Source: JBGQBN01 sp041494805
Lineage (GTDB): Bacteria; Acidobacteriota; Terriglobia; Terriglobales; Acidobacteriaceae
Length of the DNA: 64,000 nucleotides
Assembly: GCA_041494805.1 (NCBI GenBank)
Contig: JBGQBN010000012.1
Span: forward strand, 21,399 to 85,398
Direction of reading: 5' to 3'
The first letter of the stretch is position 1, and each line of letters opens with the position of its first letter. The notes beneath the pieces were generated by a model, which ran no database searches, had not been told where the DNA came from, and was given only the letters and a program-made list of their open reading frames with translations. Both the position numbers and the translations under genes were made by a program. Shown here piece after piece: positions 44,961-54,002 of this stretch.

Positions 44961-46898
44961 TTACGTCTTCACGATCTCCCCCACTGCCCGCCACGCCTGA
45001 TCAATCGCGCAATCCGTATAGGCATACGCGTCGGCGTCGGCATTCGCGATGGCCAGGCGGCCGAAGGGTTTGCGGGCTACTTCGCAGGGGAGATCTCCGC
45101 CTTCGAGCCAGAACTTATCCCAAAGCGAGCTGTATTCGTAGGCGTAGCCGTGGGGCCAGCGATTTACCGTGATGGCGGTGATGTCGCGTGCCGGATCAAA
45201 TCCTCCGCCGTCCAAAGTTCGCGCCAACTGCTCGCGGATATTGCGTTCCATGGTCTCGAATGTGGTGCTGAAGAGTTCCATGCGGCCAATGCGGTGCTGA
45301 TCACGGGCGGGACGTCCGGGCTTGCAGGGCGTCTTCATCATGTGTACGACGATGGGATCTCCCGGTTTTTGGGAACACTGGTAGCCGCCGATGCTAACTG
45401 GCAAATCCAGGTTCACGTACGTGTGATAGCCGCCGGGCGCGTAGATGGAACTGGCGCCCAGCTTCTGGAAAGCCTTCCAGTTGCGGAGAGCGACGTTGGT
45501 GTACAGCAATGGGACTTTGGCCGCGGAAGCCAGCGCGTCTTTCTGTTTGTCCGGCAGTTCTTCACAGAGGTATGGAATGACTACATGCCAACAGGCGAGG
45601 ATGCAGTGAGCGGCCCGGACGGTGTGCACCTTGCCGCCGCGGGCGTAGCTAATCTCCACTTCTTTGGCACTGGCGGGATCGCCTTGATGCTTCACTCGCA
45701 CTACCGTGCTGTTTAGCCGGATACGGACTGGCGACGAAGCCTCATCGAGCCTGGCATAGCGGGCACGCGCCAGGACCACATCGGTGGCCGAGTTGCCCGG
45801 AATCGCCTCCGGAATCAGTTGGCGCACCAGCAGCCGCGTGATGGAGGCGTTGCCATCCGGAAAGTGGAAGAAGTATTTTTCTGCTTCCTCGCTCCGAATG
45901 GCGTCACGGTTCATGCCTTTACCGGGAGCGGGATCAAGATTCATGCCATCAAAGCCCGGAGCGCCCAATCCCCATGCATCCTGCGCCGCGACCGCGTCCA
46001 TCCCCACGCCAAACAAGGGATGCGGTAACGCCTGGTATAGCCGTACAACTTGCTCGTCCACCTTGACCAGATCAAGCAGGAACCTGGAGTAGCTCATTCG
46101 CGCCAAGCGCGATTTCTTTTCGTCAGAGGTGAGGCCGGGCAGGTAATCCTTGTTCTCCTGAAACAAACGTTGGATATCGCTCTTCGCCGCATCGGAGAGC
46201 GGAGCCGAGGCCATGAACTCTTTCCACGGGTCGGAGTGGTCGGCTGCTGCCGAGTAACCGATGGCCTCGTTGCCTCCCATGGGCGCGGGGTTGATGACCA
46301 GCTTATCCACGCCAAAGGTTTCTTTGTCGAAGAAAATACTGGGAGCCATTCCGAAGGAGCGGTAGAGGCCCTTCGAGACGTAGCTGGGATAGGACGAGAC
46401 GTCAATTCCCAATTCATTGATCAGGCCCTTGGCGACCGGGCTGTACGGGGCGGGACTTTCGATCGAAAATGTCCCTCCGAAGCCCAGAAGAAAGCGGTTG
46501 CCGGTGTGGTACTCGTTGCGCTTGGCGTGTCCGCCGAAGTCGTCGTGATTGTCGAGAACCAGGACGCGAGCTTTCGCTCCGGCGGCCTTGCGGAAAAAGT
46601 GCGCGGCGGAGAGCCCGCTGATGCCTCCGCCTACGACTACCAGATCGTAGGTCTCGCCGGTATCTTCGGGCTTCCCTGCCTGGTCCCAAAAAGTACCATC
46701 ACGCAGACTGTGGGCTATCTCAAAAGATCCGGGATGACTTCCGCGCAAGCCAGTCAGGGCTGGAGGGTAGTAGTTGGTCGAACTTTCAGGATCGGATTGC
46801 AAGTCGAATCCGCCGAACCACGGTGAAGGAAGAATGGCCGCGCCGACCGTCAGCGCGACTCCGTTTAGAAAATCGCGCCGCGTAATTGCGCGGCCCAT
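44961..46898 (-). CDS. Tat-exported FAD-dependent oxidoreductase (spermidine dehydrogenase-like)
   Basis: This 645-residue protein has a twin-arginine signal, T-R-R-D-F-L-N-G, at residues 5-12. The FAD dinucleotide site V-V-G-G-G-I-S-G-L-S lies near residue 88, with V-L-D-N-H-D-D-F-G-G-H-A-K-R-N-E shortly after, a segment found in spermidine-dehydrogenase-like flavoproteins. The ATG at 46898 is chosen because it puts the Tat motif close to the N-terminus; a TTG at 46943 would add 15 residues. The periplasmic substrate, polyamine or another amine or alcohol, is not certain. Confidence 0.8.
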   Translation of the reverse strand: MGRAITRRDFLNGVALTVGAAILPSPWFGGFDLQSDPESSTNYYPPALTGLRGSHPGSFEIAHSLRDGTFWDQAGKPEDTGETYDLVVVGGGISGLSAAHFFRKAAGAKARVLVLDNHDDFGGHAKRNEYHTGNRFLLGFGGTFSIESPAPYSPVAKGLINELGIDVSSYPSYVSKGLYRSFGMAPSIFFDKETFGVDKLVINPAPMGGNEAIGYSAAADHSDPWKEFMASAPLSDAAKSDIQRLFQENKDYLPGLTSDEKKSRLARMSYSRFLLDLVKVDEQVVRLYQALPHPLFGVGMDAVAAQDAWGLGAPGFDGMNLDPAPGKGMNRDAIRSEEAEKYFFHFPDGNASITRLLVRQLIPEAIPGNSATDVVLARARYARLDEASSPVRIRLNSTVVRVKHQGDPASAKEVEISYARGGKVHTVRAAHCILACWHVVIPYLCEELPDKQKDALASAAKVPLLYTNVALRNWKAFQKLGASSIYAPGGYHTYVNLDLPVSIGGYQCSQKPGDPIVVHMMKTPCKPGRPARDQHRIGRMELFSTTFETMERNIREQLARTLDGGGFDPARDITAITVNRWPHGYAYEYSSLWDKFWLEGGDLPCEVARKPFGRLAIANADADAYAYTDCAIDQAWRAVGEIVKT

Positions 46899-47040
46899 GC
46901 CCAGCTGTCGATCTCGCGAATCGTGCACAGGAGTCCCCTGCAAACTCAGCCTTGTAGGTGAGCCGTTTCACTGCGGAGTAAGCGCGTGGGATTATATCCC
47001 GGGCCGCTACATTTTTCCGGCAGACCAACTGCCCATGCGC

Positions 47041-47274
47041 TCAGCTCGACGTGCCGGCTTTGTTCACGGCTGACTCTGCACCCTGGAACCCGATACGGCT
47101 GTGCGTGCCATCACAAAATGGTTTGGTTACCGAGCCGCCGCAGCGGCAAAGGGAAAAAGCGGGCTTGCCGGTGAGGTCGTACTTGTTGCCGTCGGCGTCC
47201 ACTAGTTCGACGGAACCTTCAGGAGCTTCTACGCGGTACGGACCGTTTTTCCTGACAGTGATTTTTACGGACAT
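47041..47274 (-). CDS. CDGSH iron-sulfur domain protein
   Basis: The protein has 77 residues. The motif C-R-C-G-G-S-V-T-K-P-F-C-D-G-T-H supplies the three Cys and one His ligands of the CDGSH [2Fe-2S] cluster. It is a small soluble redox or cluster-transfer protein without a membrane anchor. It is divergent from the short spacer holding a heptamer array. Confidence 0.92.
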   Translation of the reverse strand: MSVKITVRKNGPYRVEAPEGSVELVDADGNKYDLTGKPAFSLCRCGGSVTKPFCDGTHSRIGFQGAESAVNKAGTSS

Positions 47275-47318
47275 GAGGCCTCCGTTCGGAATAGATAGGT
47301 ATGCATCACGAAGATATC

Positions 47319-47349
47319 AGCTACTAGCTCCTAGCTGCTAGCTTCTAGC
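47319..47349 (+). repeat. 7-bp imperfect tandem repeat, self-complementary
   Basis: The units are AGCTACT, AGCTCCT, AGCTGCT and AGCTTCT, then AGC. Each unit carries AGCT, so the array can fold on itself. It overlaps the stop codon of the membrane protein gene on the minus strand. Confidence 0.65.
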
Positions 47350-47713
47350 GAGGCGGTCGGAGAAAAAGCACCCACAGGAAAAAGCCCATGATTGTGATCA
47401 TGAGTCCGCTGCAACAGATAGAGACGACAGAGACGAAAGCACGCACAGGATGCCCTCTGGAAAATGCGCGCAGGAGCAGGACGATCGCGGCCGCTTCGAA
47501 TACAGCAAAGGCTGCGAAGCCGAAGGTCGAGAAAGTCTCGCCCAAACCGCCGGCGACAGCCCCTAATCCCGTGGCCTTCTGGTTGGAAATCTCACGGAGG
47601 GCACTGAAGAGGCCGATAATCGTGGGAAACACAACGAAAAGGAACGGTATCCAAGCGAGGAGCACGCCCCACAGAAATCGCCTTCGATTCGTTTCATCGG
47701 TTTGACTGTTCAT
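47345..47713 (-). CDS. Small three-helix membrane protein
   Basis: This 122-residue protein has hydrophobic segments at about 14-36, 58-80 and 92-117, with a basic N-terminus, R-R-R-F-L-W. No family is recognised. It ends inside the heptamer array at 47319-47349. Confidence 0.55.
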   Translation of the reverse strand: MNSQTDETNRRRFLWGVLLAWIPFLFVVFPTIIGLFSALREISNQKATGLGAVAGGLGETFSTFGFAAFAVFEAAAIVLLLRAFSRGHPVRAFVSVVSICCSGLMITIMGFFLWVLFLRPPR

Positions 47714-47768
47714 CTGCTGAATCTTGTCGCACCACCACGGAGCTGAGGCTCACGGCCGAAGGCTGTCT

Positions 47769-48887
47769 TCACGCTGCTGCCCGCTCCTCCGCCAACAAAC
47801 TCCGGTAGAGCTGCAGATATTCATCAATCATGCGCTTGGCGGTGAAATGCTCGCGGGCACGCTGAAAGGCATGATTGCCGTAGCTGCGGCACAGGTCGCG
47901 CTCTTCGCTCAGGCGCTGGATCACTTCCGCCAGGCTGTTCGCATCGTTGGCGCGGAAGTAGAGGGCGGCGTCGCCCCAGACTTCGCGGTGGGAAGGAATG
48001 TCATTGGCAATGATGGCGCAGCGGGAGAACGCGGCTTCGAGCGCCGCCATGCCGAAGGGTTCGTAGCGCGAGGTGGCGGCGTAGATCGCGGCGCGGCTGT
48101 AGAGCGTGCGCAGCTGGGCCTCGGTCTGCGGACCTCTTAAGGCGACGGACATGTTGTCGGCGTTGAGTTTGACATCGGCGCGAATCGGAACCTTCGGAAT
48201 TGGAACTGTGGTGTCGGACCCTACTATGCAGACCGGAAGCGGGTGCGTGTGCTGGGTCAGGAGAGACACCTGTTTGCCTGCGTCCCAAAGCCGCCCCACC
48301 GCGAGGATTGAATCTTCCTTGCTCACGTAAGGATTGAAAAAAATCGGGTTGCGGCCGTTGTAAATGACCGCGTCTCGCCGGGGGCGCGTGTAGCAGGCGC
48401 GAATCGTGTCCAGCATCCAGACGGAAGGGGCGACTACGGCGGTGGCTTCGGCCAAACCCCGCGTTACCACCTCCCGATACCAACGTAGCCAGCGAGTCGC
48501 TTTCGGCTCGCGCCCGTGTACCGCCTTCCACCAGGTGATCAGGTCTCCGTGAGCGACCACCACGCGCGGTATATCAACCGGGAGACTGCCATAACACAAC
48601 TGGTTGAGGTGGAGCAGGTCGGGCTTCAACTCTCCGACCAGCGCCTTCAAGTACTCGGTGGAGTCTTCCAGGTCGTGCTCGCCTTCCTGCATCCAGTCGA
48701 GGCGAAAGGCGGTTGGGCGGTACTCCAGGCCGTGCAGGTTGTCCATCCAGGAGGTTTGCTCAGGCAGGGGAACTTCACCAAAGCTGACCAGGGTGACGCG
48801 GATGCCACGGCTTACTAGTCCAGTGACCAGTTCGCGGGAGTAGGTCCACACTCCACTCAAGGTGTCGGCGGTGACGAGAACGTGCAC
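47769..48887 (-). CDS. Family 4 glycosyltransferase
   Basis: This 372-residue GT-B fold enzyme has an N-terminal acceptor domain (V-L-V-T-A-D-T-L-S-G-V-W-T-Y-S-R-E-L), R-N-P-I-F-F-N-P-Y, A-V-G-R-L-W-D-A-G-K-Q between the domains, and the donor-site E-P-F-G-M-A-A-L-E-A-A. The GTG at 48887 is chosen: GGGAGA lies just upstream and the protein then starts on the first beta strand. Longer frames add unrelated residues. It transfers a sugar from a nucleotide donor to an unknown acceptor, perhaps in cell-surface polysaccharide synthesis. Confidence 0.88.
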   Translation of the reverse strand: MHVLVTADTLSGVWTYSRELVTGLVSRGIRVTLVSFGEVPLPEQTSWMDNLHGLEYRPTAFRLDWMQEGEHDLEDSTEYLKALVGELKPDLLHLNQLCYGSLPVDIPRVVVAHGDLITWWKAVHGREPKATRWLRWYREVVTRGLAEATAVVAPSVWMLDTIRACYTRPRRDAVIYNGRNPIFFNPYVSKEDSILAVGRLWDAGKQVSLLTQHTHPLPVCIVGSDTTVPIPKVPIRADVKLNADNMSVALRGPQTEAQLRTLYSRAAIYAATSRYEPFGMAALEAAFSRCAIIANDIPSHREVWGDAALYFRANDANSLAEVIQRLSEERDLCRSYGNHAFQRAREHFTAKRMIDEYLQLYRSLLAEERAAA

Positions 48888-49149
48888 TGGATCTCCCGGG
48901 AATCTTGAGCGCGACAAACCGGAGTGGACGGACCCATCTCCGTTGCTGCGCCCTGTTATTTTAGTGTGGAATTCCCTACTTGTTGCAGGATTTCTTAGGT
49001 TGGGGTGGTGACACTGCAAAATGTTGCACAGATCCCGGTAGTACCAAGCGCGTTTTCCGCGGATGCAGCCCTCACAACTGGACCTTGGCAGCGTGCGGTA
49101 TCCGTGGATCTCTCGTCGGCTCGGGCTCAAGCAAGCAGGGGAATAGAGC

Positions 49150-49177
49150 AGTTCTCAGTTGTTAGTTCTCTGTTTTC
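49150..49177 (+). repeat. 7-bp imperfect tandem repeat (single arm)
   Basis: The units are AGTTCTC, AGTTGTT, AGTTCTC and TGTTTTC, placed just past the 3' end of the pseudo-receiver gene. Confidence 0.5.
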
Positions 49178-49191
49178 TTGGGAGTGCTGCG

Positions 49192-49680
49192 TCAGGCGGC
49201 CATGCCGAGCTTGGCGCGCATCTCGTGGGCTAATTCGTGAACCGCGCGGAGCTTGACTTCTGCGGCTGGGGGCAGATTCGGCACCCGCAGGGCCATTTCG
49301 CAGCACAGGAGCAGTGCCGTGACCGTCCCTTTGAGTTCGTTGCGCAAGGCCTGTTCCGCCTCCTGCCGCGCCACCAGGACTTCTTGCTTGTGGCGCTGCA
49401 GAGCCGCGCGCAGATCACGCACGATGCGCTCGGTTCCACTGATAGCGAAGTTCACGTGCACCGGGATGGCCAACCCGATGTGCTGCAGAACCATTTCGCC
49501 CTCGTCGGGCTCCACCTCTAGCATGGACTGATCAATTACGACTGCCGAATACTCCCGCGCGCGCAGTAGGCTGGCGGCCTGTCGCAGGGTTGCGGCTACT
49601 TGCGTGGTTTCAGTGGTGGCTTCCTGCAGCGCTTGGGCACATCCCTGAGCCTTCGCGGCAGGGGTGATGAGTAAGATCAT
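49192..49680 (-). CDS. Degenerate receiver plus DHp-like protein
   Basis: This 162-residue protein resembles a receiver domain in residues 1-90: I-L-L-I-T-P in beta 1, where the paired acids are lost, and V-V-I-D-Q-S in beta 3, where Asp is kept. The C-terminal part, L-R-N-E-L-K-G-T-V-T-A-L-L-L-C-C-E-M-A-L, looks like a histidine-kinase dimerisation helix whose His is absent. It sits 113 bp downstream of a sensor kinase and NtrC-type regulator pair. It may be a modulator of that pair. This is inference from fold pattern. Confidence 0.5.
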   Translation of the reverse strand: MILLITPAAKAQGCAQALQEATTETTQVAATLRQAASLLRAREYSAVVIDQSMLEVEPDEGEMVLQHIGLAIPVHVNFAISGTERIVRDLRAALQRHKQEVLVARQEAEQALRNELKGTVTALLLCCEMALRVPNLPPAAEVKLRAVHELAHEMRAKLGMAA

Positions 49681-49792
49681 AAAGCGTTCAGGTGCACGTC
49701 TTCGGCCAGACCCTTTGCGACTGAAAACATGCTACTTATGCTTTTCTTGCCTCCTTCATTTCCCATTGCGGGAGGCCAGTTCGCGTTTCGGG

Positions 49793-51199
49793 TTATTCTT
49801 GGGAAGCGTACTCCTTCAGCTTGCGGTACAGGGTCGTCTTTCCAATCCCCAGCAGGCGGGCCGCCATCAGCTTGTCTCCATTGAGTTGAGTGATGGTGGT
49901 GAGGATGGTTTGTCTTTCCATATCCGCCATGGGCACAATCTTGGCCGAGCCATTTCCTCCTGACGGTGTGCTGGTGCTGCGGCCGCGAATGTCGGTCGGC
50001 AGATCGGCGATGTGGATCACCGGGCCGGTAGTAAAAGCGCAGGCCCTCTCCAAACAGTTTTCCAGTTCTCGCACGTTACCCGGCCAATCGTAGGCCAGCA
50101 AGGTCTTCAGCGCGTCATCACTCAGCGTCCGTTCCTGTCCCGAGGTGCGGGACAACCGTTCCAGGAAGTGCGCCACCAGCAGGGGAATATCCTGCCGCCG
50201 CTCGCGTAACGCCGGAATCCGCAGGCTCAGCACATTCAGCCGGAAGTACAGGTCGCGCCGGAATGTTCCCTGGGCCACGGCCTGCTCCAGATCACGGTTG
50301 GTGGCCGCCAGAATTCTGACGTTGATGGCAATACGCTTGGTACTGCCCACGGGACGGATTTCTTTCTCCTGGATGGCACGCAGAAGTTTGGCCTGGAGAT
50401 CCACCGGCAGTTCTCCAACTTCGTCGAGGAACACCGTGCCCCCTTCGGCGATGGCCAGCAGGCCATCCTTGGCCTGGACAGCCCCCGTGAAGGCTCCCTT
50501 CACATAGCCGAAAAGTTCGCTTTCGATCAGAGTGGGCACCAGGGAGCCGCAGTCCACCGGGATAAATGGTTTGTCGCGGAAGGGCCCGGAAAAGTGGATG
50601 GAGCGGGCCACTATTTCCTTACCGGTACCGCTCTCCCCCAGGATCAATACCGGGTGGCTGCTGTGGGCTGCCTTGGCGATGATGCGGTATAGCTTCTCCA
50701 TCTCCGGCGCTCGGCCCACGATGCTGCCAAAGCCCTGTTTGGATTTGATCTTCTCGCGCAGCATGCGATTTTCGGTCTTCAGCCTCAGATGGCCGGATAC
50801 CCTGTCCAGCAGGAGCTTCAACTCGTCCATGCTGAAGGGCTTGGTGACGTAGTCATAGGCGCCACCCTTCATGGCTTGCACCGCCGATTGCACCGTGCCG
50901 TATCCGGTCACGACAATGATTTCCGCATCCGGCCGCCGCTCCTTGATCCGATGCAAGACCTCCAAGCCTCCCGCTCCGGGCAATCTGAGGTCGAGCAGCA
51001 CCACATCGATGGCCTGCGCGTCCAGCAGGCGGTAGGCATGCTCGGCGGAGTCGGCCACGGAGGTGTTGAATCCCAGGGACTGGGCAACCTCACGGCAGGC
51101 TTCGCGAATGGCGCGCTCGTCGTCCACGATCATCAGGTTCAGAAAGTTCGCGCCCTCAATCTGAAACGGAGCGGGCATAGTGGCCATAGCAGTAGTCAT
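49793..51199 (-). CDS. Sigma54-dependent NtrC-type response regulator
   Basis: The protein has 468 residues. The receiver domain (about 15-130) has V-D-D-E-R and phospho-Asp in V-V-L-L-D-L-R. The AAA+ sigma54-interaction domain has Walker A G-E-S-G-T-G-K-E, G-A-F-T-G-A and the R-fingers. A C-terminal Fis-type helix-turn-helix has A-A-R-L-L-G-I-G-K-T-T-L-Y-R-K-L. It activates sigma54 promoters after phosphorylation by the kinase encoded just upstream, with a gap of 3 bp. No convincing -24/-12 site was found nearby. Confidence 0.95.
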   Translation of the reverse strand: MTTAMATMPAPFQIEGANFLNLMIVDDERAIREACREVAQSLGFNTSVADSAEHAYRLLDAQAIDVVLLDLRLPGAGGLEVLHRIKERRPDAEIIVVTGYGTVQSAVQAMKGGAYDYVTKPFSMDELKLLLDRVSGHLRLKTENRMLREKIKSKQGFGSIVGRAPEMEKLYRIIAKAAHSSHPVLILGESGTGKEIVARSIHFSGPFRDKPFIPVDCGSLVPTLIESELFGYVKGAFTGAVQAKDGLLAIAEGGTVFLDEVGELPVDLQAKLLRAIQEKEIRPVGSTKRIAINVRILAATNRDLEQAVAQGTFRRDLYFRLNVLSLRIPALRERRQDIPLLVAHFLERLSRTSGQERTLSDDALKTLLAYDWPGNVRELENCLERACAFTTGPVIHIADLPTDIRGRSTSTPSGGNGSAKIVPMADMERQTILTTITQLNGDKLMAARLLGIGKTTLYRKLKEYASQE

Positions 51200-51202
51200 G
51201 GA

Positions 51203-52390
51203 TCACCTCTTCTTCTTGTTCTTGGGTTCGGATGCATGAGCCGGAGCATCGATTCGCGGCAGACAGACGCTCACTCGCGCGCCCTTCCCGAGCTCGCTCT
51301 GCACTTCGATAGTTCCGCCGGCCTGTTTAGCAATGTGGTACACCGTGACCAACCCCAGGCCTGTGCCGCGACCAGGTGGCTTGTTGGTAAAGAACGGTTC
51401 GAACAGACGGGAGCGGGTTTTGGCATCCATCCCGCAGCCGGTATCCGTGACGCTGAACTCGACGCAGGCAGTTTCCCTGGACCGGTGGTGGCCAAGGCTG
51501 GTGAGATTTGCGCTGGAGTTCCGGGTTTGGAGCGTAACCCGCCCGCCGTCGGGCATGGCGTCGCGCGCATTCAGCACCAGGTTAAGAACGACTTGCTGCG
51601 CCTGGGCTGGATCCATGGATATGCACCCTAGATCGGATGCCAGCAGCGATACCAACTCAATGTCTTCCCCGATCAGCCTGGCCAAGAGATCACGCATGCC
51701 GGATACGACCTGATTCCAAACCAGCGGACGCGGCTCAATCGCTCGTCGCCGAGCTACCGCCAGCAACTGCTGGATGAGAGCGATGGAGTTTTCGCCCGCC
51801 CTGCGAATCTCTTCCGCGTGGCGCCGCAAGCGGGTGTTGCCATCCAATCCGGCGATCAGCAGATCGCAATACAGCATGATGCCGGTGAGCAGGTTGTTGA
51901 AGTCATGGGCAACTCCGCCTACCAGTCGGCCCATGGCCTCCATCCTCTGCGAGTTGCGCAACTGCCTTTCTATCTGTTTGCCTTGGCTGACATCACGCGT
52001 GCTGAGGACCAACAGGTTCCTGTCATGCACACGAAAGCCAACATAGGAAGCTTCCATCTGTGTCCGGATGCGGTCCTCACGTTCGCCGCTGAGCTCAAAG
52101 AAGAAATGGCCGCTTCCAATCGTGTGGTTCCGGTTTGTGTGCGCTGCGCTGGGACGGGCCCAGAGGCGGTCTTGGGGAACAAATTCGGGAACAAATTCAG
52201 CCACTGATCGGCCCCGTATCTCGGACCCATGGCGATGTCCGAACATCTGTGCAAAAGCACGATTCGCAAAAAGAACACGGCCACTCTCGACAATGGCCAT
52301 GCCTTCTGGACAGGCCTCAACCGCGGCACTCAGCAGAATGGAATCCGCCGATTCGTCACCTTTTGCCTGCAATTGTGCTATGGCGCTCAT
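51203..52390 (-). CDS. Cytoplasmic PAS sensor histidine kinase
   Basis: The protein has 395 residues. One PAS domain (about 15-130, E-G-M-A-I-V-E-S-G-R-V-L-F-A-N) precedes HisKA with G-G-V-A-H-D-F-N-N-L-L-T and HATPase_c with N-L-V-L-N-A-R-D-A-M, D-T-G-C-G-M and G-R-G-T-G-L-G-L. There is no transmembrane helix. The ATG at 52390 is used; a GTG at 52438 would add a 16-residue leader. Gene spacing pairs it with the NtrC-type regulator. Confidence 0.92.
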   Translation of the reverse strand: MSAIAQLQAKGDESADSILLSAAVEACPEGMAIVESGRVLFANRAFAQMFGHRHGSEIRGRSVAEFVPEFVPQDRLWARPSAAHTNRNHTIGSGHFFFELSGEREDRIRTQMEASYVGFRVHDRNLLVLSTRDVSQGKQIERQLRNSQRMEAMGRLVGGVAHDFNNLLTGIMLYCDLLIAGLDGNTRLRRHAEEIRRAGENSIALIQQLLAVARRRAIEPRPLVWNQVVSGMRDLLARLIGEDIELVSLLASDLGCISMDPAQAQQVVLNLVLNARDAMPDGGRVTLQTRNSSANLTSLGHHRSRETACVEFSVTDTGCGMDAKTRSRLFEPFFTNKPPGRGTGLGLVTVYHIAKQAGGTIEVQSELGKGARVSVCLPRIDAPAHASEPKNKKKR

Positions 52391-52696
52391 GGCCGACCAA
52401 CCTCGCCGCTCCGCTGGAAAGAAGCATCTGCCATCCACATGAGAGGATCAGCCGCAAGCGGTACCGTCGAAAAGGGAAAATGCATTGAAGGGCGGTGCCG
52501 GAAGGACAATGGTGTACCAAATCGGGAATTATCAAGCAGCAACCGGCTCTGGCACGCACTCCCCATTTGGGAAGTTTAGGCTGTGGTTCTGTGCCTGCGA
52601 AGGGTATCCGTCACATCGATTTGTGACAGAGAGAAGAGTCTAGAAAGTCGAATTTTGAAGCAAGCAAATGGGCGGGAAGTCGCGATGGTATTAGGT
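52391..52696. other. Spacer upstream of the PAS kinase gene
   Basis: No gene is seen. It contains one perfect inverted repeat (52610-52627) and no promoter match I would defend. Confidence 0.4.
52610..52627. promoter_or_regulatory. 18-bp inverted repeat, possible operator
   Basis: GTCACA-N6-TGTGAC is a perfect dyad with 6-bp arms, about 220 bp upstream of the PAS kinase gene. CRP/FNR-type sites have the arms in the other orientation, so the binder is unknown. Confidence 0.3.
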
Positions 52697-53392
52697 TCAG
52701 AGCTGCAGCGGCAACGGTTGGGTCAACCGGAAGGTAAGTCGGCGCTCGGCAGGGAATCCCACATCCTCACTGCCAGTGGCGTACGCGGCTCCGGTACCCC
52801 CTGCTGCCCCAACTGCGCCGCCAATGAGCGCGCCTTTGCCGCCACCCGCCAATCCGCCGATCAGCGCCCCAGCGCCGGTGCCTCCACCGATCATTGCCAG
52901 GTTGCGCTTCTCATGCGAACCGCCCTTCTCGAAGATGCTGGAGCATTGGACGGAGAGCGGCTTTCCGTGGATGGAGATTGTGGTCAGGGTGAGCTTCAGG
53001 TAGCCGGGATCATGCAATCGTCCGGATGCTTTTGCGGCAACTACTTTCCCGGTCAGCGCAGCACCGCGCTGCACGATCGTCTGTCCCTGAAGGATGATGG
53101 GTTCGTCCAGCACAGCCTCGAACGTGTCACCAGCCCGAGACGTCGCGCTGGATACGGCAGCCTGCAGGCGGATCGTGATCGGAGTTCCGGCCGGGATTTC
53201 AGCCGCGAGCAGAGACCCGGTAGGCGATTCTCCATTCTTGTCGGACACCTGGGCAAAAGGCAGTCGCTGGTCCGCGTCCGGGTCTGCTGCTTGCAGGCCA
53301 GTCTGCCGCGAGCATCCCGCAGCCAGCCCCAGGGCCATCACCAGAACTGTGAAACTAGCGGCCTTCCCCCGACTCCGACTCGGCAACCGCAT
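52697..53392 (-). CDS. Lipoprotein with glycine-zipper segment
   Basis: The protein has 231 residues. It has a signal with lipobox L-A-A-G-C (Cys about 26), then a beta-rich domain (about 60-170, I-P-A-G-T-P-I-T-I-R-L). Near the C-terminus is a glycine zipper, G-G-G-T-G-A-G-A-L-I-G-G-L-A-G, of the kind found in outer-membrane-associated proteins. GGGAGGA lies 7 nt before the ATG at 53392, which decides this start. The role is unknown; envelope location is likely. Confidence 0.72.
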   Translation of the reverse strand: MRLPSRSRGKAASFTVLVMALGLAAGCSRQTGLQAADPDADQRLPFAQVSDKNGESPTGSLLAAEIPAGTPITIRLQAAVSSATSRAGDTFEAVLDEPIILQGQTIVQRGAALTGKVVAAKASGRLHDPGYLKLTLTTISIHGKPLSVQCSSIFEKGGSHEKRNLAMIGGGTGAGALIGGLAGGGKGALIGGAVGAAGGTGAAYATGSEDVGFPAERRLTFRLTQPLPLQL

Positions 53393-53563
53393 GTACCGAT
53401 CCTCCCGCCACCTGCCGCCAATGACAAGTCGCAAGGAGGATGCCATCTTCCGGGCCCGATAAGTCATATACTTGGCAGGGGTAACTGGTTACTGGGCGTG
53501 TAGTTCTTGCAGGTAGTTCTTGCCAGCGCAAGTCCCAAGGATGATGGGGCTAAGAATCGACTA

Positions 53564-53576
53564 TGGTCATTGACCA
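53564..53576. promoter_or_regulatory. Palindrome ahead of the Phd-type antitoxin gene
   Basis: TGGTCA-T-TGACCA, 30 bp before the antitoxin ATG and next to a TAAAAT -10-like box. Placement suits an autoregulatory operator, as antitoxins of this family bind palindromes over their own promoter. Confidence 0.35.
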
Positions 53577-53605
53577 CGGTAAAATCAAAGAACTGAGCTC
53601 AGTCC

Positions 53606-53845
53606 ATGGAAGAGATTGCCATTTCGAAATTCAAGGCGACCTGCCTGGCAGTACTGGAAAAGGTACGCAAGACCGGCAAGCGTGTCTTGGCGACGCGCTT
53701 TGGCGAGCCGGTCGCGGAGATCACTCCACCACCCGTTCTGGAACCCCCGAAGAGAGAGTTCGGCTCCCTGAAAGGAACCATTCGCATCGTGGGCGACATC
53801 ATTTCTCCCGCTGGCGAGGAAGAAGATTGGGAAGTCCTGCGTTGA
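53606..53845 (+). CDS. Phd/YefM-family antitoxin-like protein (no toxin seen)
   Basis: The protein has 79 residues. The N-terminal part, I-A-I-S-K-F-K-A-T-C-L-A-V-L-E-K-V, followed by G-K-R-V-L-A-T-R-F-G-E-P-V-A-E-I, is the Phd/YefM DNA-binding fold. The C-terminus (about 55-79) would be the toxin-binding tail. No VapC-, Doc- or RelE-like gene follows. It is therefore an orphan, or its toxin has been lost. Confidence 0.75.
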   Translation: MEEIAISKFKATCLAVLEKVRKTGKRVLATRFGEPVAEITPPPVLEPPKREFGSLKGTIRIVGDIISPAGEEEDWEVLR

Positions 53846-53882
53846 TGTCTCTGTGTTGGCCAATCGCTAAGCGGGTGGAACG

Positions 53883-53916
53883 AAAAAATAAGAGAGATGC
53901 GTTCTATCCGCATCTC
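53883..53916 (-). terminator. Rho-independent terminator of the OmpA-family gene
   Basis: On the minus strand an 8-bp stem GAGATGCG / CGCATCTC with a 7-nt loop (53894-53916) is followed by TCTTATTTTTT. It lies about 90 bp past the OmpA-family stop codon. Confidence 0.8.
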
Positions 53917-54002
53917 CCATAGTTTCCGGCGCGACCGGTCCCTTTATTGGCCACCGTCTTGTGGCCAGGCATTGACCCGGAGCGCACCTCGCTTCTGTCG
54001 TC

